A stretch of 64,000 nt of DNA from Serratia sp. H1w. Its GTDB lineage: Bacteria > Pseudomonadota > Gammaproteobacteria > Enterobacterales > Enterobacteriaceae. Below, in pieces: positions 16,913-26,880 of the stretch. Made by a program: the position numbers and the translations under genes. The stretch lies in assembly GCF_000633355.1 (NCBI RefSeq), contig NZ_AYMQ01000082.1, forward strand, positions 1 to 64,000, read 5' to 3'. Under the pieces are notes generated by a model. That model had not been told where the DNA came from, did no database searches, and saw only the letters and a list, made by a program, of their open reading frames with translations. Each line of letters starts with the position of its first letter. The stretch's first letter is position 1.

Positions 16913-19003
16913 ATGCATGCATTATCTGGCTGGGTAGTACGCGTTCTATGGCTGGTATCACTAGTGGTGACGGGGGCCGCACAGGCCACGGTTGACGATG
17001 TCCCCGTTGATATTGCCGTGCCCGTTGCCGCAGCAGTTCCCGACAATGAAGCACCAGCACCAAGATCTCCCCGTTTGGTGCGGGCTTATGAACATATTCT
17101 CTCGTTCGATACCCATGCGCGTTTTAATGCGGATGGCAGCATGGAGATGCGGGAAAACATCAAGGTGCTGTCTTTAGGGCAAGAGATACGCCGTGGGATT
17201 TTCCGCACCCTGCCGCTGACCTGGAACCGCCAGGATGGCAAAATTTTCAGCGTGGATTATCAGGTCAAACAGGTGTTACGTGACGGCATTGCCGAGCCGT
17301 TCAGCCTGGATAAAACAGCGAAAACGCTGACCGTGCGTATCGGTAGCGCCGATCATATCCTGCAACCGGCGATCTATAACTATGAGATCCGCTATCAGGT
17401 CAGCAACCACTTCAGCCGCTTCCCGGAGTGGGACGAACTCTATTGGAACGTCACGGGGAACGATTGGGCCTACCCGATCGCCAAAGCCAGTTTTCAGCTG
17501 GAACTGCCGAACGCCAGCAACTCGTTGAATAGCGAAGGTAAAGATACTCGCCTGCGCACTATTGATGTTTATACCGGAGAACGAGGTGCCAAAGAGCACA
17601 ATGCCCGGATCCTGCCCAATGGCAGCATACAAACCACGCAGCCGCTCGACCAGGGTGAAGGCCTGACCGTCGTCTACACCTGGCCACGAGATATTCTGGC
17701 CGGTGCCGCCGCCCCGCAAGCCTCCTCACCGCTGGTGCACCTGCTAGTACCCACGCTGGCAACCAGTGCGCTCTGGATACCGGTGCTGCTGCTCATGGCC
17801 TATTGCCTGTGGTGGTGGCGTAAGAACGTGACTAATACCGGGTTGAAGATGCCTCCCGTTGTGCCGCTGTATGCGATGCCGACCAACCTATCACCCGGCT
17901 ATCTACGGTTTATTACCCAACGTAAATATGACGACGTGGCCTTCAGCAGCGATCTGTTGGATCTGGTCGCCAAACGCGGCGCGGCGATTACGCTCAAAGC
18001 CAGCAAATCCGCCAGCCCGTGGTTCTCCAAATTTCAATCGGCAGATCAACAATGGTTATCGTATCAAGCCGAAGACTCAAACAAGCGGTTAACCACCGGC
18101 GACAGGCAGTTGCTGGGCCTGTTATTTAGCCGCGCTCGCAAAAACATCAACCTGAGCCTGGCCTATCAGCGGCCAATGCAAAATGCCCGAAAATGGTTGG
18201 AAAAACGCTGCGAAGACCAGCGTGAGAAATTATTCAGCAAGTGGGGTAAACCGGTACGCCGCGCCGTGTATATCATGCTGTTAATACCGTTGATCTGCGG
18301 GATATTGTTTAATCCCGGTGCGGCGGCAATCACCATCCCGGCCATGATATTCCTGTTGATCGGCCTCACACTGCTGTCTTTACCGCTGAGATTGTTATTA
18401 AACCCGAAAAAAACCTGGAATACCTGGGGCTTCATCCCTCTGGTTATATCACTGATATTTGGCCCATTTTCCACCTTTGCCAGCGGCCTTTTCATGTTCG
18501 CCATGTTGCCCCTGACCCAATTTCCAGCCGGGTATATTGGCGCGCTGCTGGTCGCCATTCTGTTATGCCTCACCTTTGGCTGGATGATCCCGCGCTACAC
18601 TCAGCGGGGACTGAATGATCTGGCCACGGCGCGTGGGTTAAAACTGTACCTTGGCACCGCCGAGAGGAATCGCTACCAGGCTCTGTACCCACCCGATCAA
18701 CTGGTGGCTCACTTTGAGAGCTTGCTACCGGCGGCGCTAGCGCTCGGCGTAGGCAAGACCTGGGCCAATACCTTTGCCGAGTATCTGAGCCAATCCGGTG
18801 CCATGTCGGAAGCCTTTGCCGACGCAGACTGGAAGCGCGTGGATCGTTTTAGCCATTCCTGTATTGCCTCGTCGATGGCAACACCTAGCAGCAGTTCGAG
18901 CTCTGGCTCGAGTTCATCGAGTTCCAGCTCTAGTGGCTCGGGTTCGTCTGGCGGCGGTTCATCGGGAGGAGGTTCCGGTGGCGGCGGTGGTGGTGGCTGG
19001 TAG
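16913..19003 (+). CDS. DUF2207 predicted membrane protein with Ser/Gly tail
   Basis: 696 residues from ATG 16913, which follows the lemA stop by four bases; longer upstream frames overlap lemA. A signal peptide (1-25, ending AAQA) is followed by a periplasmic DUF2207 beta domain (about 45-250). One membrane helix lies near 280-300, a cytoplasmic part follows, and a cluster of helices (about 455-560) comes next. The C-terminus is a low-complexity tract of almost only Ser and then Gly (about 660-696) ending in Trp. Function is unknown; with LemA it may act in envelope quality control. Confidence 0.88.
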   Translation: MHALSGWVVRVLWLVSLVVTGAAQATVDDVPVDIAVPVAAAVPDNEAPAPRSPRLVRAYEHILSFDTHARFNADGSMEMRENIKVLSLGQEIRRGIFRTLPLTWNRQDGKIFSVDYQVKQVLRDGIAEPFSLDKTAKTLTVRIGSADHILQPAIYNYEIRYQVSNHFSRFPEWDELYWNVTGNDWAYPIAKASFQLELPNASNSLNSEGKDTRLRTIDVYTGERGAKEHNARILPNGSIQTTQPLDQGEGLTVVYTWPRDILAGAAAPQASSPLVHLLVPTLATSALWIPVLLLMAYCLWWWRKNVTNTGLKMPPVVPLYAMPTNLSPGYLRFITQRKYDDVAFSSDLLDLVAKRGAAITLKASKSASPWFSKFQSADQQWLSYQAEDSNKRLTTGDRQLLGLLFSRARKNINLSLAYQRPMQNARKWLEKRCEDQREKLFSKWGKPVRRAVYIMLLIPLICGILFNPGAAAITIPAMIFLLIGLTLLSLPLRLLLNPKKTWNTWGFIPLVISLIFGPFSTFASGLFMFAMLPLTQFPAGYIGALLVAILLCLTFGWMIPRYTQRGLNDLATARGLKLYLGTAERNRYQALYPPDQLVAHFESLLPAALALGVGKTWANTFAEYLSQSGAMSEAFADADWKRVDRFSHSCIASSMATPSSSSSSGSSSSSSSSSGSGSSGGGSSGGGSGGGGGGGW

Positions 19004-19038
19004 ATCCGCTAACTAGGACAACAACACGATATTGATGT

Positions 19039-19072
19039 AAGGCGCACTGGCTGAGTCGCCAGTGTCGCCTTT
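19039..19072. terminator. Probable bidirectional terminator between the DUF2207 gene and lysE-like gene
   Basis: AAGGCG-CACTGGC and GCCAGTG-T-CGCCTT form a 13-bp stem with one bulge and a six-base loop, located between two convergent genes. Confidence 0.55.
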
Positions 19073-19088
19073 GAGGCGCAGCTATAGC

Positions 19089-19718
19089 TTATTTTCGGCT
19101 GTCGAAAATAAGCTTGCATGCCAGCCCAGCAAATACGCTGCCCAGCAGATAGTTGGGCCAGCGAACATTGAATTGCCGGCCAGTAAAACGACTCTTTAAA
19201 CCGTTAACCATCAAGATAACGGCCCCATTAATCACCAGACCAATCACATTCAAAATCGTTGCCAATATCAGCATCTGTACCACTATGGAACCGGCCTGTA
19301 GATTGATAAACTGCGGGAACAACGCCAGTACAAACAGCGCCATTTTGGGATTAAGCAGATTGGTCAACAATCCCTGCCGGAAAATCCGTTTGGCAGACAT
19401 ATTCTGCAAGCCGTTTGCCGCCTGCAGTTTGCTCCCCGAGCGCAGCGTTTTCCAAGCAAGATATAGTAGATAGGCAGCCCCTAGCAGACGTACCGCATCA
19501 TAGGCCAGCGGTACAGCGACAAACAGCTGGGAAAGACCCAAAGCCGCTGCCAACGCGTGGCAATAGGTCCCCAGTTGTATCCCTGCCAGCGAAGCAAAAC
19601 CAGCACCTCGCCCCTGACTTAAACTACGGGAGGCGATCAACAACATATCTGGGCCTGGAGTAACCGTCAGCGCCAAACAGGCACCGGCAAACAGCAGCAA
19701 CGTAGAAACTTCGACCAT
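19089..19718 (-). CDS. LysE/RhtB family amino-acid exporter
   Basis: 209 residues with the LysE-family opening LTVTPGPDMLLIASRSLSQGRGAG and six predicted membrane helices. Members export amino acids such as homoserine, threonine, lysine or leucine; the substrate cannot be told here. The start has a GGTGA element. It lies 24 bases downstream of a truncated DMT permease on the same strand and may share its Lrp-type control. Confidence 0.9.
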   Translation of the reverse strand: MVEVSTLLLFAGACLALTVTPGPDMLLIASRSLSQGRGAGFASLAGIQLGTYCHALAAALGLSQLFVAVPLAYDAVRLLGAAYLLYLAWKTLRSGSKLQAANGLQNMSAKRIFRQGLLTNLLNPKMALFVLALFPQFINLQAGSIVVQMLILATILNVIGLVINGAVILMVNGLKSRFTGRQFNVRWPNYLLGSVFAGLACKLIFDSRK

Positions 19719-19742
19719 ATCTCACCCGATGCGGTTGTAACT

Positions 19743-20447
19743 TCAAGGCACAATAGTAACCCACCCGTGGTTTTTTACCACGGCAGCTAGCCCACCCAGC
19801 GTGGCCAGCATGCCCCATTGCGCACTGCTGGCGGGGGCATGGAAATCGACTAGCGGCAGTAACATCACCGTACCTACCATAACCTGGATCAGGGCAATCA
19901 GATGTGGAGGTGTCCCCTTCAGCCGTTTAGTAATCAGCGCCAGCAGGGCATAGAAAAAGGCTGCACCAAGCGACAACACGATGCCCCACAGATAATGACT
20001 GCTTCCCGTCGATACATTGGGTTGTGCCAAAACCACCAACACCATGCCGGAAAATGCCAGTAGTAGCCAAAATAACTTGCTGGCAGTGAGTTTTTCTCCC
20101 AAAAACAATGCCCCCAATCCCACCAGCATAAATGGCTGGGTATTGTAGACAGCGGTAGCGATGGAGATGGAGGCATAAGAATAAGCGGCAAACAGCAATA
20201 ACCAATTCACCACCAAGGCAACACCTCCGGCCGTGGCCAGCAACAACACCGCAAGCGATAGCCGGTCACGGCGTAATTGCCCTAACAGGCCACAAACCAC
20301 CAGCAATACCAGAGTGCCAACTGCGCAACGCCAGAACACTACGTTAACCACCGGCTGCCCGGACATCAGTACAAACCAGCCTATGCTGCCGGAGATCAAC
20401 ATGGCTGCCACCATTTCCAGCGAACCGCGTTTTATCTCTGTATTCAT
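19743..20447 (-). pseudogene. EamA/DMT permease, apparently truncated at the 3' end
   Basis: 234 residues from ATG 20447, which has an AGGAG site seven bases upstream. About eight helices with EamA signatures are intact (WRCAVGTLVLL, YNTQPFMLVGLGALFLGEKL). After GMLATLGGLA the frame runs into AVVKNHGWVTIVP and stops, so the last one to two helices, about 50-60 residues of a 290-300 residue family, are missing. The junction contains a short palindrome, CCGTGGT-AAAAA-ACCACGG. It could be a recent deletion or a shorter functional protein. It is divergent from an Lrp-type regulator. Confidence 0.6.
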
Positions 20448-20669
20448 GGCAGACTCCTGGTAAAAAAATCGGGTATTCACTGGTTTGAAGCCAGCGAGGT
20501 ATTGCGGCATTGCGCTCCTATCCCAAAGGGATCTCGCTAGACTCAACCGCCAACGTTACGTCATAGCTTGTGATTTTTTCGCAAAACTTTCCATGGAGAA
20601 AAATAGGAAGAAAAACCTAATTACATTTATATTTAAGGTTAAATGTGGTTTTTACCTAACGGAGATATT

Positions 20670-21104
20670 ATGGATGCGATTGATCGCCAGATCCTGATCA
20701 TTTTGGCCGGTGATGCGCGGATTTCATTGAAGGCTTTAAGCGCCCAGGTCGGTCTTTCCTCCCCTAGCACTGCCGAACGATTACGGCGCCTGGAGGAAAA
20801 TGGGGTTATTGAGCGCTACACGCTTAAGGTCAGCCTACAGGCTCTGGGTTACAGCTTTCAGTCGCTGGTGCGCATCAAGCCGTTGCCCGGAATGTTGAAA
20901 AAAGTGGAGCTCATGCTGCAGGAGATCCCGGAAGTGATCGAGTGCGATAAGGTCACGGGAGAAGACTGCTTTATCGCCCGCCTGGTATCGCACTCGATGG
21001 AACAGCTTGATCAGGCTTTGGATAAACTGGCCGAACGCGCGCAGTGCAACACCTCCATCGTGAAAACCACACCGGTGAAACGCCGTTTGCCCCCGCTGCT
21101 TTAA
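20670..21104 (+). CDS. Lrp/AsnC family transcriptional regulator
   Basis: 144 residues from ATG 20670, with GGAG six bases upstream. An N-terminal winged HTH (MDAIDRQILIILAGDARISLKALSAQVGLS) is followed by a RAM ligand domain (about 68-140). It is divergent from the DMT permease and lysE-like genes, so these export genes are its likely targets. The stop abuts the dinG stop on the opposite strand. Confidence 0.92.
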   Translation: MDAIDRQILIILAGDARISLKALSAQVGLSSPSTAERLRRLEENGVIERYTLKVSLQALGYSFQSLVRIKPLPGMLKKVELMLQEIPEVIECDKVTGEDCFIARLVSHSMEQLDQALDKLAERAQCNTSIVKTTPVKRRLPPLL

Positions 21105-23306
21105 TCAGCGGGCACGGCGGCGAGCGAACGGGTTTTTGCGTTTTTTCTCTTTTTTGGCGGCCTCTGCCGCAGATTTCAACGCCGCCTTATGGGCCTTGTC
21201 TGCTTCCGGCACTTCGCGCTGTTCGATCGGGAATACCGGCAGCGCCGCCAGCAGCCGCGAACCGTAACTCTTGGTCAACAGGCGACGATCGTAGATCACG
21301 ATTTCACCGTGACACTCGTTGCTGCGGATCAGGCGACCCACCTGTTGGATCAGGTTAAACGATGCGCTTGGCAGGCTCTGCACCTCAAACGGGTAACGAT
21401 TGAGGGATTTCAGCCACTCGCCCTCGGTGAGGATCACCGGACTGTCAATCGGCGGGAAAGCGATCTTGTGAATATGTACCTGGGTCAGCAATTCGCCTTT
21501 CAGGTCCAGCCCTTCGGCAAATGACTGTAACCCGATCAGCACGCTGGCCGTGCCCTTTTCCACCCGCTTGCGGTGTTCTTCCACCAGGCGGTAACGTGGC
21601 TGATCGCCCTGCACCAGTAGCATCAGACGCAGATCGGTGACATAGCTGAGGAAGGTTTGCATCGCACGATGGCTGCTGAACAGGATCAACATCCCTTTAT
21701 GCTGGCCGCTGGCCTGCTCGCCACGGAAAAAGCGCGCCATTTCTTCCAGATGCTCGGCCTCATTGGCCATTGCCGGTTCAAAACGCATCTTGGGAATGAC
21801 AATTTTCCCCTGTTCGACGTGATTAAACGGCGAAGTCAGCGTTTCAAAGCGATCGCCCGCTTTCTCACTCAACCCGCTCATCTCTTGCAGCCGGGAAAAG
21901 CTGTTCAAGGAACGCAACGTTGCCGAGGTGATCACCACGTGCGGCACCTTGCGCCATAGCAGTTTTTCCAACTGATCGCTGACGCGGATGCCCACGCAAT
22001 GCAGATAAAGATGGGTAACGTTATCGCGCAGCTCACGCGCAATCCATTTGGAAATTGGCGCATTGGAGGATTTTTCCATCGCCGCCAGCCGCCAGAGCTT
22101 ACTCATCGCCTCCAGATAGCCCAGCGTGCGACTCATCTGGATGATGGTACGATGCAGCCGCACGATATCGTGCTTGCCGGTCTGCTCGCTGAGATCGTTA
22201 ACAATAAATTCGGCCAGGCCGCGCAGACCGTCCGTCAATTTAAACAGACGTGCGCAGATCTCTACCATTTCGGCCGGAAGTTCGCCCATTTCGAAGCGAT
22301 ATTCGGCATTGCTACTGTCCGGCGGCAGATAGCCGTTGGCCAGATGCTCAAAAATCTGGATCAGCTCACGCAGTTCTTCGCAGTGGTTTTTTAACCGCTC
22401 GCTATTGGCTAACCCTGGCGGGTTCTTTGGCCGGTACTGAGTCATGCACAGTTCTACCTGACGCACGATCATATCCAGTTGCAGATTGGTCGATAACGCG
22501 GTGATCTCACCGTCGATTTCCAACGCATCCCGCGCTACCTCTGGCAGATGATGGCCTTCATCAAGCACCAACAGTAGCTCCTTCGGGTTCGGCAATACCG
22601 ACTCGGTTTCCAGGGCTGCCATCACCAACGCATGGTTGGCCACCACGACGTCGGCGGTTTCGATCTCTTTACGGGCGATATAGAACGGACATTCGCGAAT
22701 ATAGTGGCAGTTGCGCCCCAGGCAGTTAGCCTTGTCGGTGCTCAGCTTGCCCCATAAGGGATCGGTTATCGATAGCTGGTAGTGATCGCGCAGGCCATCC
22801 CATTCATGACGCGCCAGGGCTTTCGCCAGCTTTTGGCACAGCGCCTGCTCTTCACCATTGGACGGTGCCAGTTCGTCTTCGTCCAGGTACAGCATCAGAT
22901 CGCCCTGTTCGACCACGTCGGTACTCATCGCCGCCAGGTTGCGCGGACAAACATAGCGCCCACGGCCAAACGCACCGGTGAATTTCAGATCGGGAATGAT
23001 CTTTTTCAACAGCGGTAAATCTTTGCTGTAGATCTGATCCTGCAACGCCACGTTGGCGGTGCTGACCACCAGCGGTTTGCTTTCGGCACGGCCGACGGCA
23101 ATACCCGGGATCAGGTACGAAAGCGTTTTACCCACGCCGGTTGGCGCTTCGATCGCCAGATGGCGAGGGTAATCTCCAGCCAGGGTCTTCGCCACTTCGG
23201 CAATCATCTGCCGCTGAGGGGCACGGGAAATAAAATCCGGTATTTGCTGCTGCAGGGCTTTGTACCATTGGCCGATCTGATCTTTAACTGCGGGGGAAAG
23301 CGCCAT
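21105..23306 (-). CDS. dinG: ATP-dependent DNA helicase DinG
   Basis: 733 residues, an XPD-like superfamily 2 helicase acting 5' to 3' on R-loops, D-loops and forks. Walker A APTGVGKT is at about 54-61 and the DEGH box at 249-252. Four iron-sulfur cysteines are visible at about 120, 195, 200 and 206 (VCPRN; NCLGRNCHYIRECPF). The RLIRS motif VI lies near residue 663. The C-terminus is basic (KKEKKRKNPFARRRAR). In E. coli dinG is LexA-controlled; no good LexA box is visible here. Confidence 0.96.
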   Translation of the reverse strand: MALSPAVKDQIGQWYKALQQQIPDFISRAPQRQMIAEVAKTLAGDYPRHLAIEAPTGVGKTLSYLIPGIAVGRAESKPLVVSTANVALQDQIYSKDLPLLKKIIPDLKFTGAFGRGRYVCPRNLAAMSTDVVEQGDLMLYLDEDELAPSNGEEQALCQKLAKALARHEWDGLRDHYQLSITDPLWGKLSTDKANCLGRNCHYIRECPFYIARKEIETADVVVANHALVMAALETESVLPNPKELLLVLDEGHHLPEVARDALEIDGEITALSTNLQLDMIVRQVELCMTQYRPKNPPGLANSERLKNHCEELRELIQIFEHLANGYLPPDSSNAEYRFEMGELPAEMVEICARLFKLTDGLRGLAEFIVNDLSEQTGKHDIVRLHRTIIQMSRTLGYLEAMSKLWRLAAMEKSSNAPISKWIARELRDNVTHLYLHCVGIRVSDQLEKLLWRKVPHVVITSATLRSLNSFSRLQEMSGLSEKAGDRFETLTSPFNHVEQGKIVIPKMRFEPAMANEAEHLEEMARFFRGEQASGQHKGMLILFSSHRAMQTFLSYVTDLRLMLLVQGDQPRYRLVEEHRKRVEKGTASVLIGLQSFAEGLDLKGELLTQVHIHKIAFPPIDSPVILTEGEWLKSLNRYPFEVQSLPSASFNLIQQVGRLIRSNECHGEIVIYDRRLLTKSYGSRLLAALPVFPIEQREVPEADKAHKAALKSAAEAAKKEKKRKNPFARRRAR

Positions 23307-23451
23307 TCAACTCTTATCTAAACGAAATGATGGCGCTATTGTCCCACAGACCGTCGGCGGCGTCAGCCCGAGTTACGGTCGGCTCGCCAACATTGCGAAG
23401 CGTACCGCAACGTAACTCGACTCTTTGCAGCGAGTTCTGTGTGCACGCTAT

Positions 23452-24627
23452 TCAGCTCACGCCCTCTTTTTTGCCCATCGCAATGGCGCCCCAAAGCACC
23501 AAAAACAAGTACAGCACGGCGGGGAACAAGAAACTGAAACGTAAACCAAAAGCATCAATCAGCGTGGCCTGCACATAGGGCATGATTGCCCCGCCAATCC
23601 CCGCCATCACCAGCACTCCCGCAGCAATATTTGCCAGTTGAGGTAGCTTGCCGATGCTATGACCAAAAATCACCGGATAGATAATGGCGTTGCCCAGACC
23701 TGTCAGCAATAACAGATAACCACCCGCCGAGTTATTTAATTTTACAGCCGTCAGTACCAGCAACACTGAAATTAACGTCACTGCCAGAAAAGCAAATTGC
23801 AGGCGAATTTTATGTGCAAACAGACCAAATATAAACCGCCCTATCAACGCCCCTCCCCAGTAAATAGCAATCCCTGCCGCGACTTTGTCCGTGCTCCACA
23901 GGGCAATCACGGTTAAATATTTCATCGCACTGGTCGCAATGGCGACTTCAACGCCAACATAGACAAAGATAGCTGCCGTGCTGAAGATAAACATTTTATG
24001 TTGCCATAAATCGGCAAAGCGCTGGCGAAAATGACCAGAGGCGGCCACATCGGGTAAGCGTAACAGATAGGTGGCGATAAGCAGTAATCCTGAAAATACC
24101 GCCAGCGATAACCATAACCACTTTATCGGTTCTTGACGATGAAGATAATCTATCGGGGAGTATTGCAGTAATAAAGCGATGAAAATAGGTGCCAGCGTTG
24201 CGCCCAATGAGTTTACCGCAGAAGCAAGACTAAGGTTGCCAACTCGTTTACGCGGCTCACTCAGTAAGGCTAAATAAGGGTTAGCCACCACCTGCATCGC
24301 CGCCACGCCGGTAGCAATAACAAACACGGCCAGCAACAACAACATAAAAGCGTCACTCAACAAAGCGGCTACAATCATCATACAGCCCAGTGCTGCCAGC
24401 GATAACGACGCCCTCAGCATGCTTCTGTAGCCATATCTGGCAATCAGCGTGGCGCAGGGAAGGCAGGTGCAGAAAGGGGCAATATAAAACATCGCGTTAA
24501 TGATTATGGCTTGTTGCCATGAAATATGAAAATAGTTAAAAAAGAATAAAATCAAGGTGCTGTTTATGGCAGTGATATTTCCCCATAAAAAAAACACCGG
24601 TGCCAGCATGAAAAAATTTCTACCCAT
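23452..24627 (-). CDS. FucP-like sugar MFS transporter
   Basis: 391 residues with twelve predicted helices. The start FFMLAPVFFLWGNITAINSTL and the motif VVANPYLALL resemble the fucose/glucose-galactose H+ symporter branch (FucP, GluP). The substrate is unknown. It is divergent from the RpiR-type regulator, which suggests it is under that control. No clear ribosome binding site is seen upstream of ATG 24627. An inverted repeat (CGAGTTACG at 23369, CGTAACTCG at 23411) lies downstream. Confidence 0.85.
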   Translation of the reverse strand: MGRNFFMLAPVFFLWGNITAINSTLILFFFNYFHISWQQAIIINAMFYIAPFCTCLPCATLIARYGYRSMLRASLSLAALGCMMIVAALLSDAFMLLLLAVFVIATGVAAMQVVANPYLALLSEPRKRVGNLSLASAVNSLGATLAPIFIALLLQYSPIDYLHRQEPIKWLWLSLAVFSGLLLIATYLLRLPDVAASGHFRQRFADLWQHKMFIFSTAAIFVYVGVEVAIATSAMKYLTVIALWSTDKVAAGIAIYWGGALIGRFIFGLFAHKIRLQFAFLAVTLISVLLVLTAVKLNNSAGGYLLLLTGLGNAIIYPVIFGHSIGKLPQLANIAAGVLVMAGIGGAIMPYVQATLIDAFGLRFSFLFPAVLYLFLVLWGAIAMGKKEGVS

Positions 24628-24724
24628 ATTGTTTTTTTAATCCCTAATGTGGTAATTGTGATCGACTATTCATGCCCTCTGGCAAATTTGTGCTATTGTT
24701 ATGCGACCGAATGAGGGGTAAATA

Positions 24725-25438
24725 ATGGATCTGACCAATCTTTTCCGTGAAGTTCAGTTAAACAAAACAGAAGTTTCCGTGCTTCAGTACATCCAGTCCG
24801 ACCCGGAGTCATGCCTTCGTCAAGGTATTCGCAGCGTTGCCGAACAATGTTATAGTAACCCTTCTTCTTTGGTACGCCTGGCTAAAAAGTTGAAATTTAG
24901 CGGTTGGTTAGAGCTGGTATACTTTATTAAATTTAATATTACCCTGCCAAAGTTGGATGTGACTAATGACATCAACTTTATGAGCATCCAGCCACCCGAG
25001 CAACTCGATCCATTATTGCAACGATTACAAAACGAACGGATCCTGATCCACGGCAGCGGCTTTTCCCAACTGATTGCTCAATATATTTATAATAAATTCC
25101 TGGTGATTGGCGTCAATGCCAGTCTGGCGTTATGGCCGGACTATGAAATTCTTGAACAAAAAAATGCCGCCAAATTTGACTCAATCTGGATTATTTCCAA
25201 ATCGGGCCGGAGTTCCTCGGCACTGAGTTGGATCAACGCCCTAAAAGATAAACAAACCGAACTTGTCTGTTTCACCGGCGATTATCAAAGCCCGTTGGCC
25301 CAGGCGGCGAATACGGCATTCATCATTCATGATCCACAAAAATACGATGATGATATTTACTGGTCCAATCCGTTCTTCGGTTATTGTATTCTCGGATTTG
25401 AACACCTGTTAAAGCTCTGGTTCAGGCAAAATAAGTAA
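24725..25438 (+). CDS. RpiR/MurR family transcriptional regulator
   Basis: 237 residues. The N-terminal HTH of the RpiR type (IRSVAEQCYSNPSSLVRLAKKLKFSGW) is followed by a SIS sugar-phosphate isomerase-like domain (about 90-220, IWIISKSGRSSSALSWI). The ligand is probably a phosphosugar. GAGGGG precedes the ATG by seven bases. It lies between the divergent MFS gene and the convergent GH4/EIICB genes and probably controls some or all of them. Confidence 0.92.
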   Translation: MDLTNLFREVQLNKTEVSVLQYIQSDPESCLRQGIRSVAEQCYSNPSSLVRLAKKLKFSGWLELVYFIKFNITLPKLDVTNDINFMSIQPPEQLDPLLQRLQNERILIHGSGFSQLIAQYIYNKFLVIGVNASLALWPDYEILEQKNAAKFDSIWIISKSGRSSSALSWINALKDKQTELVCFTGDYQSPLAQAANTAFIIHDPQKYDDDIYWSNPFFGYCILGFEHLLKLWFRQNK

Positions 25439-25488
25439 CTTTGCGGCTCCCCTTAAGGCGGGCGAGTTCCGCCCACCAGTGCCACAAC

Positions 25489-26868
25489 CTATTTCCAGTC
25501 GGTAAATTGAGGCCCACTTAGATAGGCGGTGACCAGTTTGTCGGCCAGTGACCATGAGCCGACCAATGGGTGTGCCATCAATGCGCGCACGGCTAGCGAC
25601 TTGTCCTGCTGCAAGATGGCCGCAACCGCCAGACGTTCATACTCTTTCACGCAGGAGATCATATTCTTCTGTGCCGTAGGCACGTGGATCGGCGTAACGG
25701 GCTTCAACCCGTCTTTACTTAGGTCACAGCTGATTTCAATGACGTCGTCGTCACGTAAGAAATCGAGTGTGCCATTATTGGTCAGTGAGACGACGATACG
25801 CTTGGTGGTATCGCTATTCACCGCCTCAAGAATGTCCAGCGCGACACCGGCATAGCCGCCGCTGTCTGGTTCTTCAATAAACTGCTGAAGGGTCAAAGGT
25901 TCCCTGGTGTTGAATTTTTCCTGCTGCGATTCGTTTTGCATATAGCTGTTTTCGCGACGTAAATAGTGCTTCATCCAGATATCAAAAGCCTGAGCCGGGT
26001 TGGCTTTAACATCGATAGACCGTAGCTCATCGCGCATTTGCTGATTGATATGCGCAATTTGCTCACCACGCGTCTCACCCGACGCCTGAATGGCCTGCAG
26101 GGCCTCTTCTTTATAGTAGTAATAATAGAGATACTCGTTTAGCAGTTGCTTATCACACAGCTGCACCAACTCAGGCGAGAAATACTGCATCGCGGTTTTA
26201 CTATACAGTTCTGGCTTGCTGATCAGGGTATCTGTGACGTCTTTGCCCTGAACGGTAAAGTGAGTAAACCAGGAGAAATGGTTCAGCCCGTAGCATTCAA
26301 CCTGTAAATCATGCTCTGTGCAGCCCAAAATTGATGGCAGCTCACGGATCAGCTCCGACGGCGCATCGCAAATGCCATACACGCGGCGTTTAAAACCCGA
26401 TTTGATGATCGCTTCGGTCACCAGCCCTGAGGGATTGGTAAAGTTGAACAGGATCGCGTCGCTGGCCGCATGCTCTTCAATTAACCGGCAGTAGTCGAGG
26501 ATCGCCGGGATGGATCGCATCGCCATGGCAAAGCCACCAGCACCGGTAGTTTCCTGGCCCAGGGTATTATGATCCAGCGCAATACGTTCATCACGAATAC
26601 GGCTGCTATCTCCACCGACGCGCAGCGTGGTGATCACGTAGTTAGCGCCCTGTAACGCGCTTTTTGGTTCGGTTGACAGGCTAAACTCGATATCCGGACG
26701 GATGGTTTTAAAGATATAGCTGGCGATTTCACCAAATATTGCCAGATTGTCTTCGCTGTTATCGAGGAACACCACCTGTTTTAAACCAATACGATGCGCG
26801 TTATAAGCCAATGATTTAGCCAGGAACGCCGAGCGAACGCCACCACCACCTAATACTGTCAGTTTCAT
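25489..26868 (-). CDS. Glycoside hydrolase family 4, 6-phospho-glucosidase type
   Basis: 459 residues from ATG 26868, which has GGGAG upstream; the longer frame adds four unlikely residues. GH4 enzymes use NAD and a divalent metal. The Rossmann start VLGGGGVRSAF, NFTNPSGLVTEA, the metal cysteine in GICDAP and the histidine in GLNHF are visible. It starts 12 bases after the EIICB gene, so it should cleave the phosphorylated sugar imported by that PTS. Alpha- or beta-specificity cannot be read from the sequence; the glucoside PTS partner slightly favours a 6-phospho-alpha-glucosidase role. Confidence 0.88.
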   Translation of the reverse strand: MKLTVLGGGGVRSAFLAKSLAYNAHRIGLKQVVFLDNSEDNLAIFGEIASYIFKTIRPDIEFSLSTEPKSALQGANYVITTLRVGGDSSRIRDERIALDHNTLGQETTGAGGFAMAMRSIPAILDYCRLIEEHAASDAILFNFTNPSGLVTEAIIKSGFKRRVYGICDAPSELIRELPSILGCTEHDLQVECYGLNHFSWFTHFTVQGKDVTDTLISKPELYSKTAMQYFSPELVQLCDKQLLNEYLYYYYYKEEALQAIQASGETRGEQIAHINQQMRDELRSIDVKANPAQAFDIWMKHYLRRENSYMQNESQQEKFNTREPLTLQQFIEEPDSGGYAGVALDILEAVNSDTTKRIVVSLTNNGTLDFLRDDDVIEISCDLSKDGLKPVTPIHVPTAQKNMISCVKEYERLAVAAILQQDKSLAVRALMAHPLVGSWSLADKLVTAYLSGPQFTDWK

Positions 26869-26880
26869 ACAAACTCCCAA

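Noticed and set aside
18890-19003. Short tandem repeat or CRISPR-like array at the end of the DUF2207 gene
   Set aside because: It is a low-complexity Ser/Gly coding tail in frame with the gene; there are no regular repeats with spacers.
23307-23450. LexA box upstream of dinG
   Set aside because: The best candidate, CTGT-N8-AGCG near 23340, misses the second half-site, so LexA control is not supported by the sequence.
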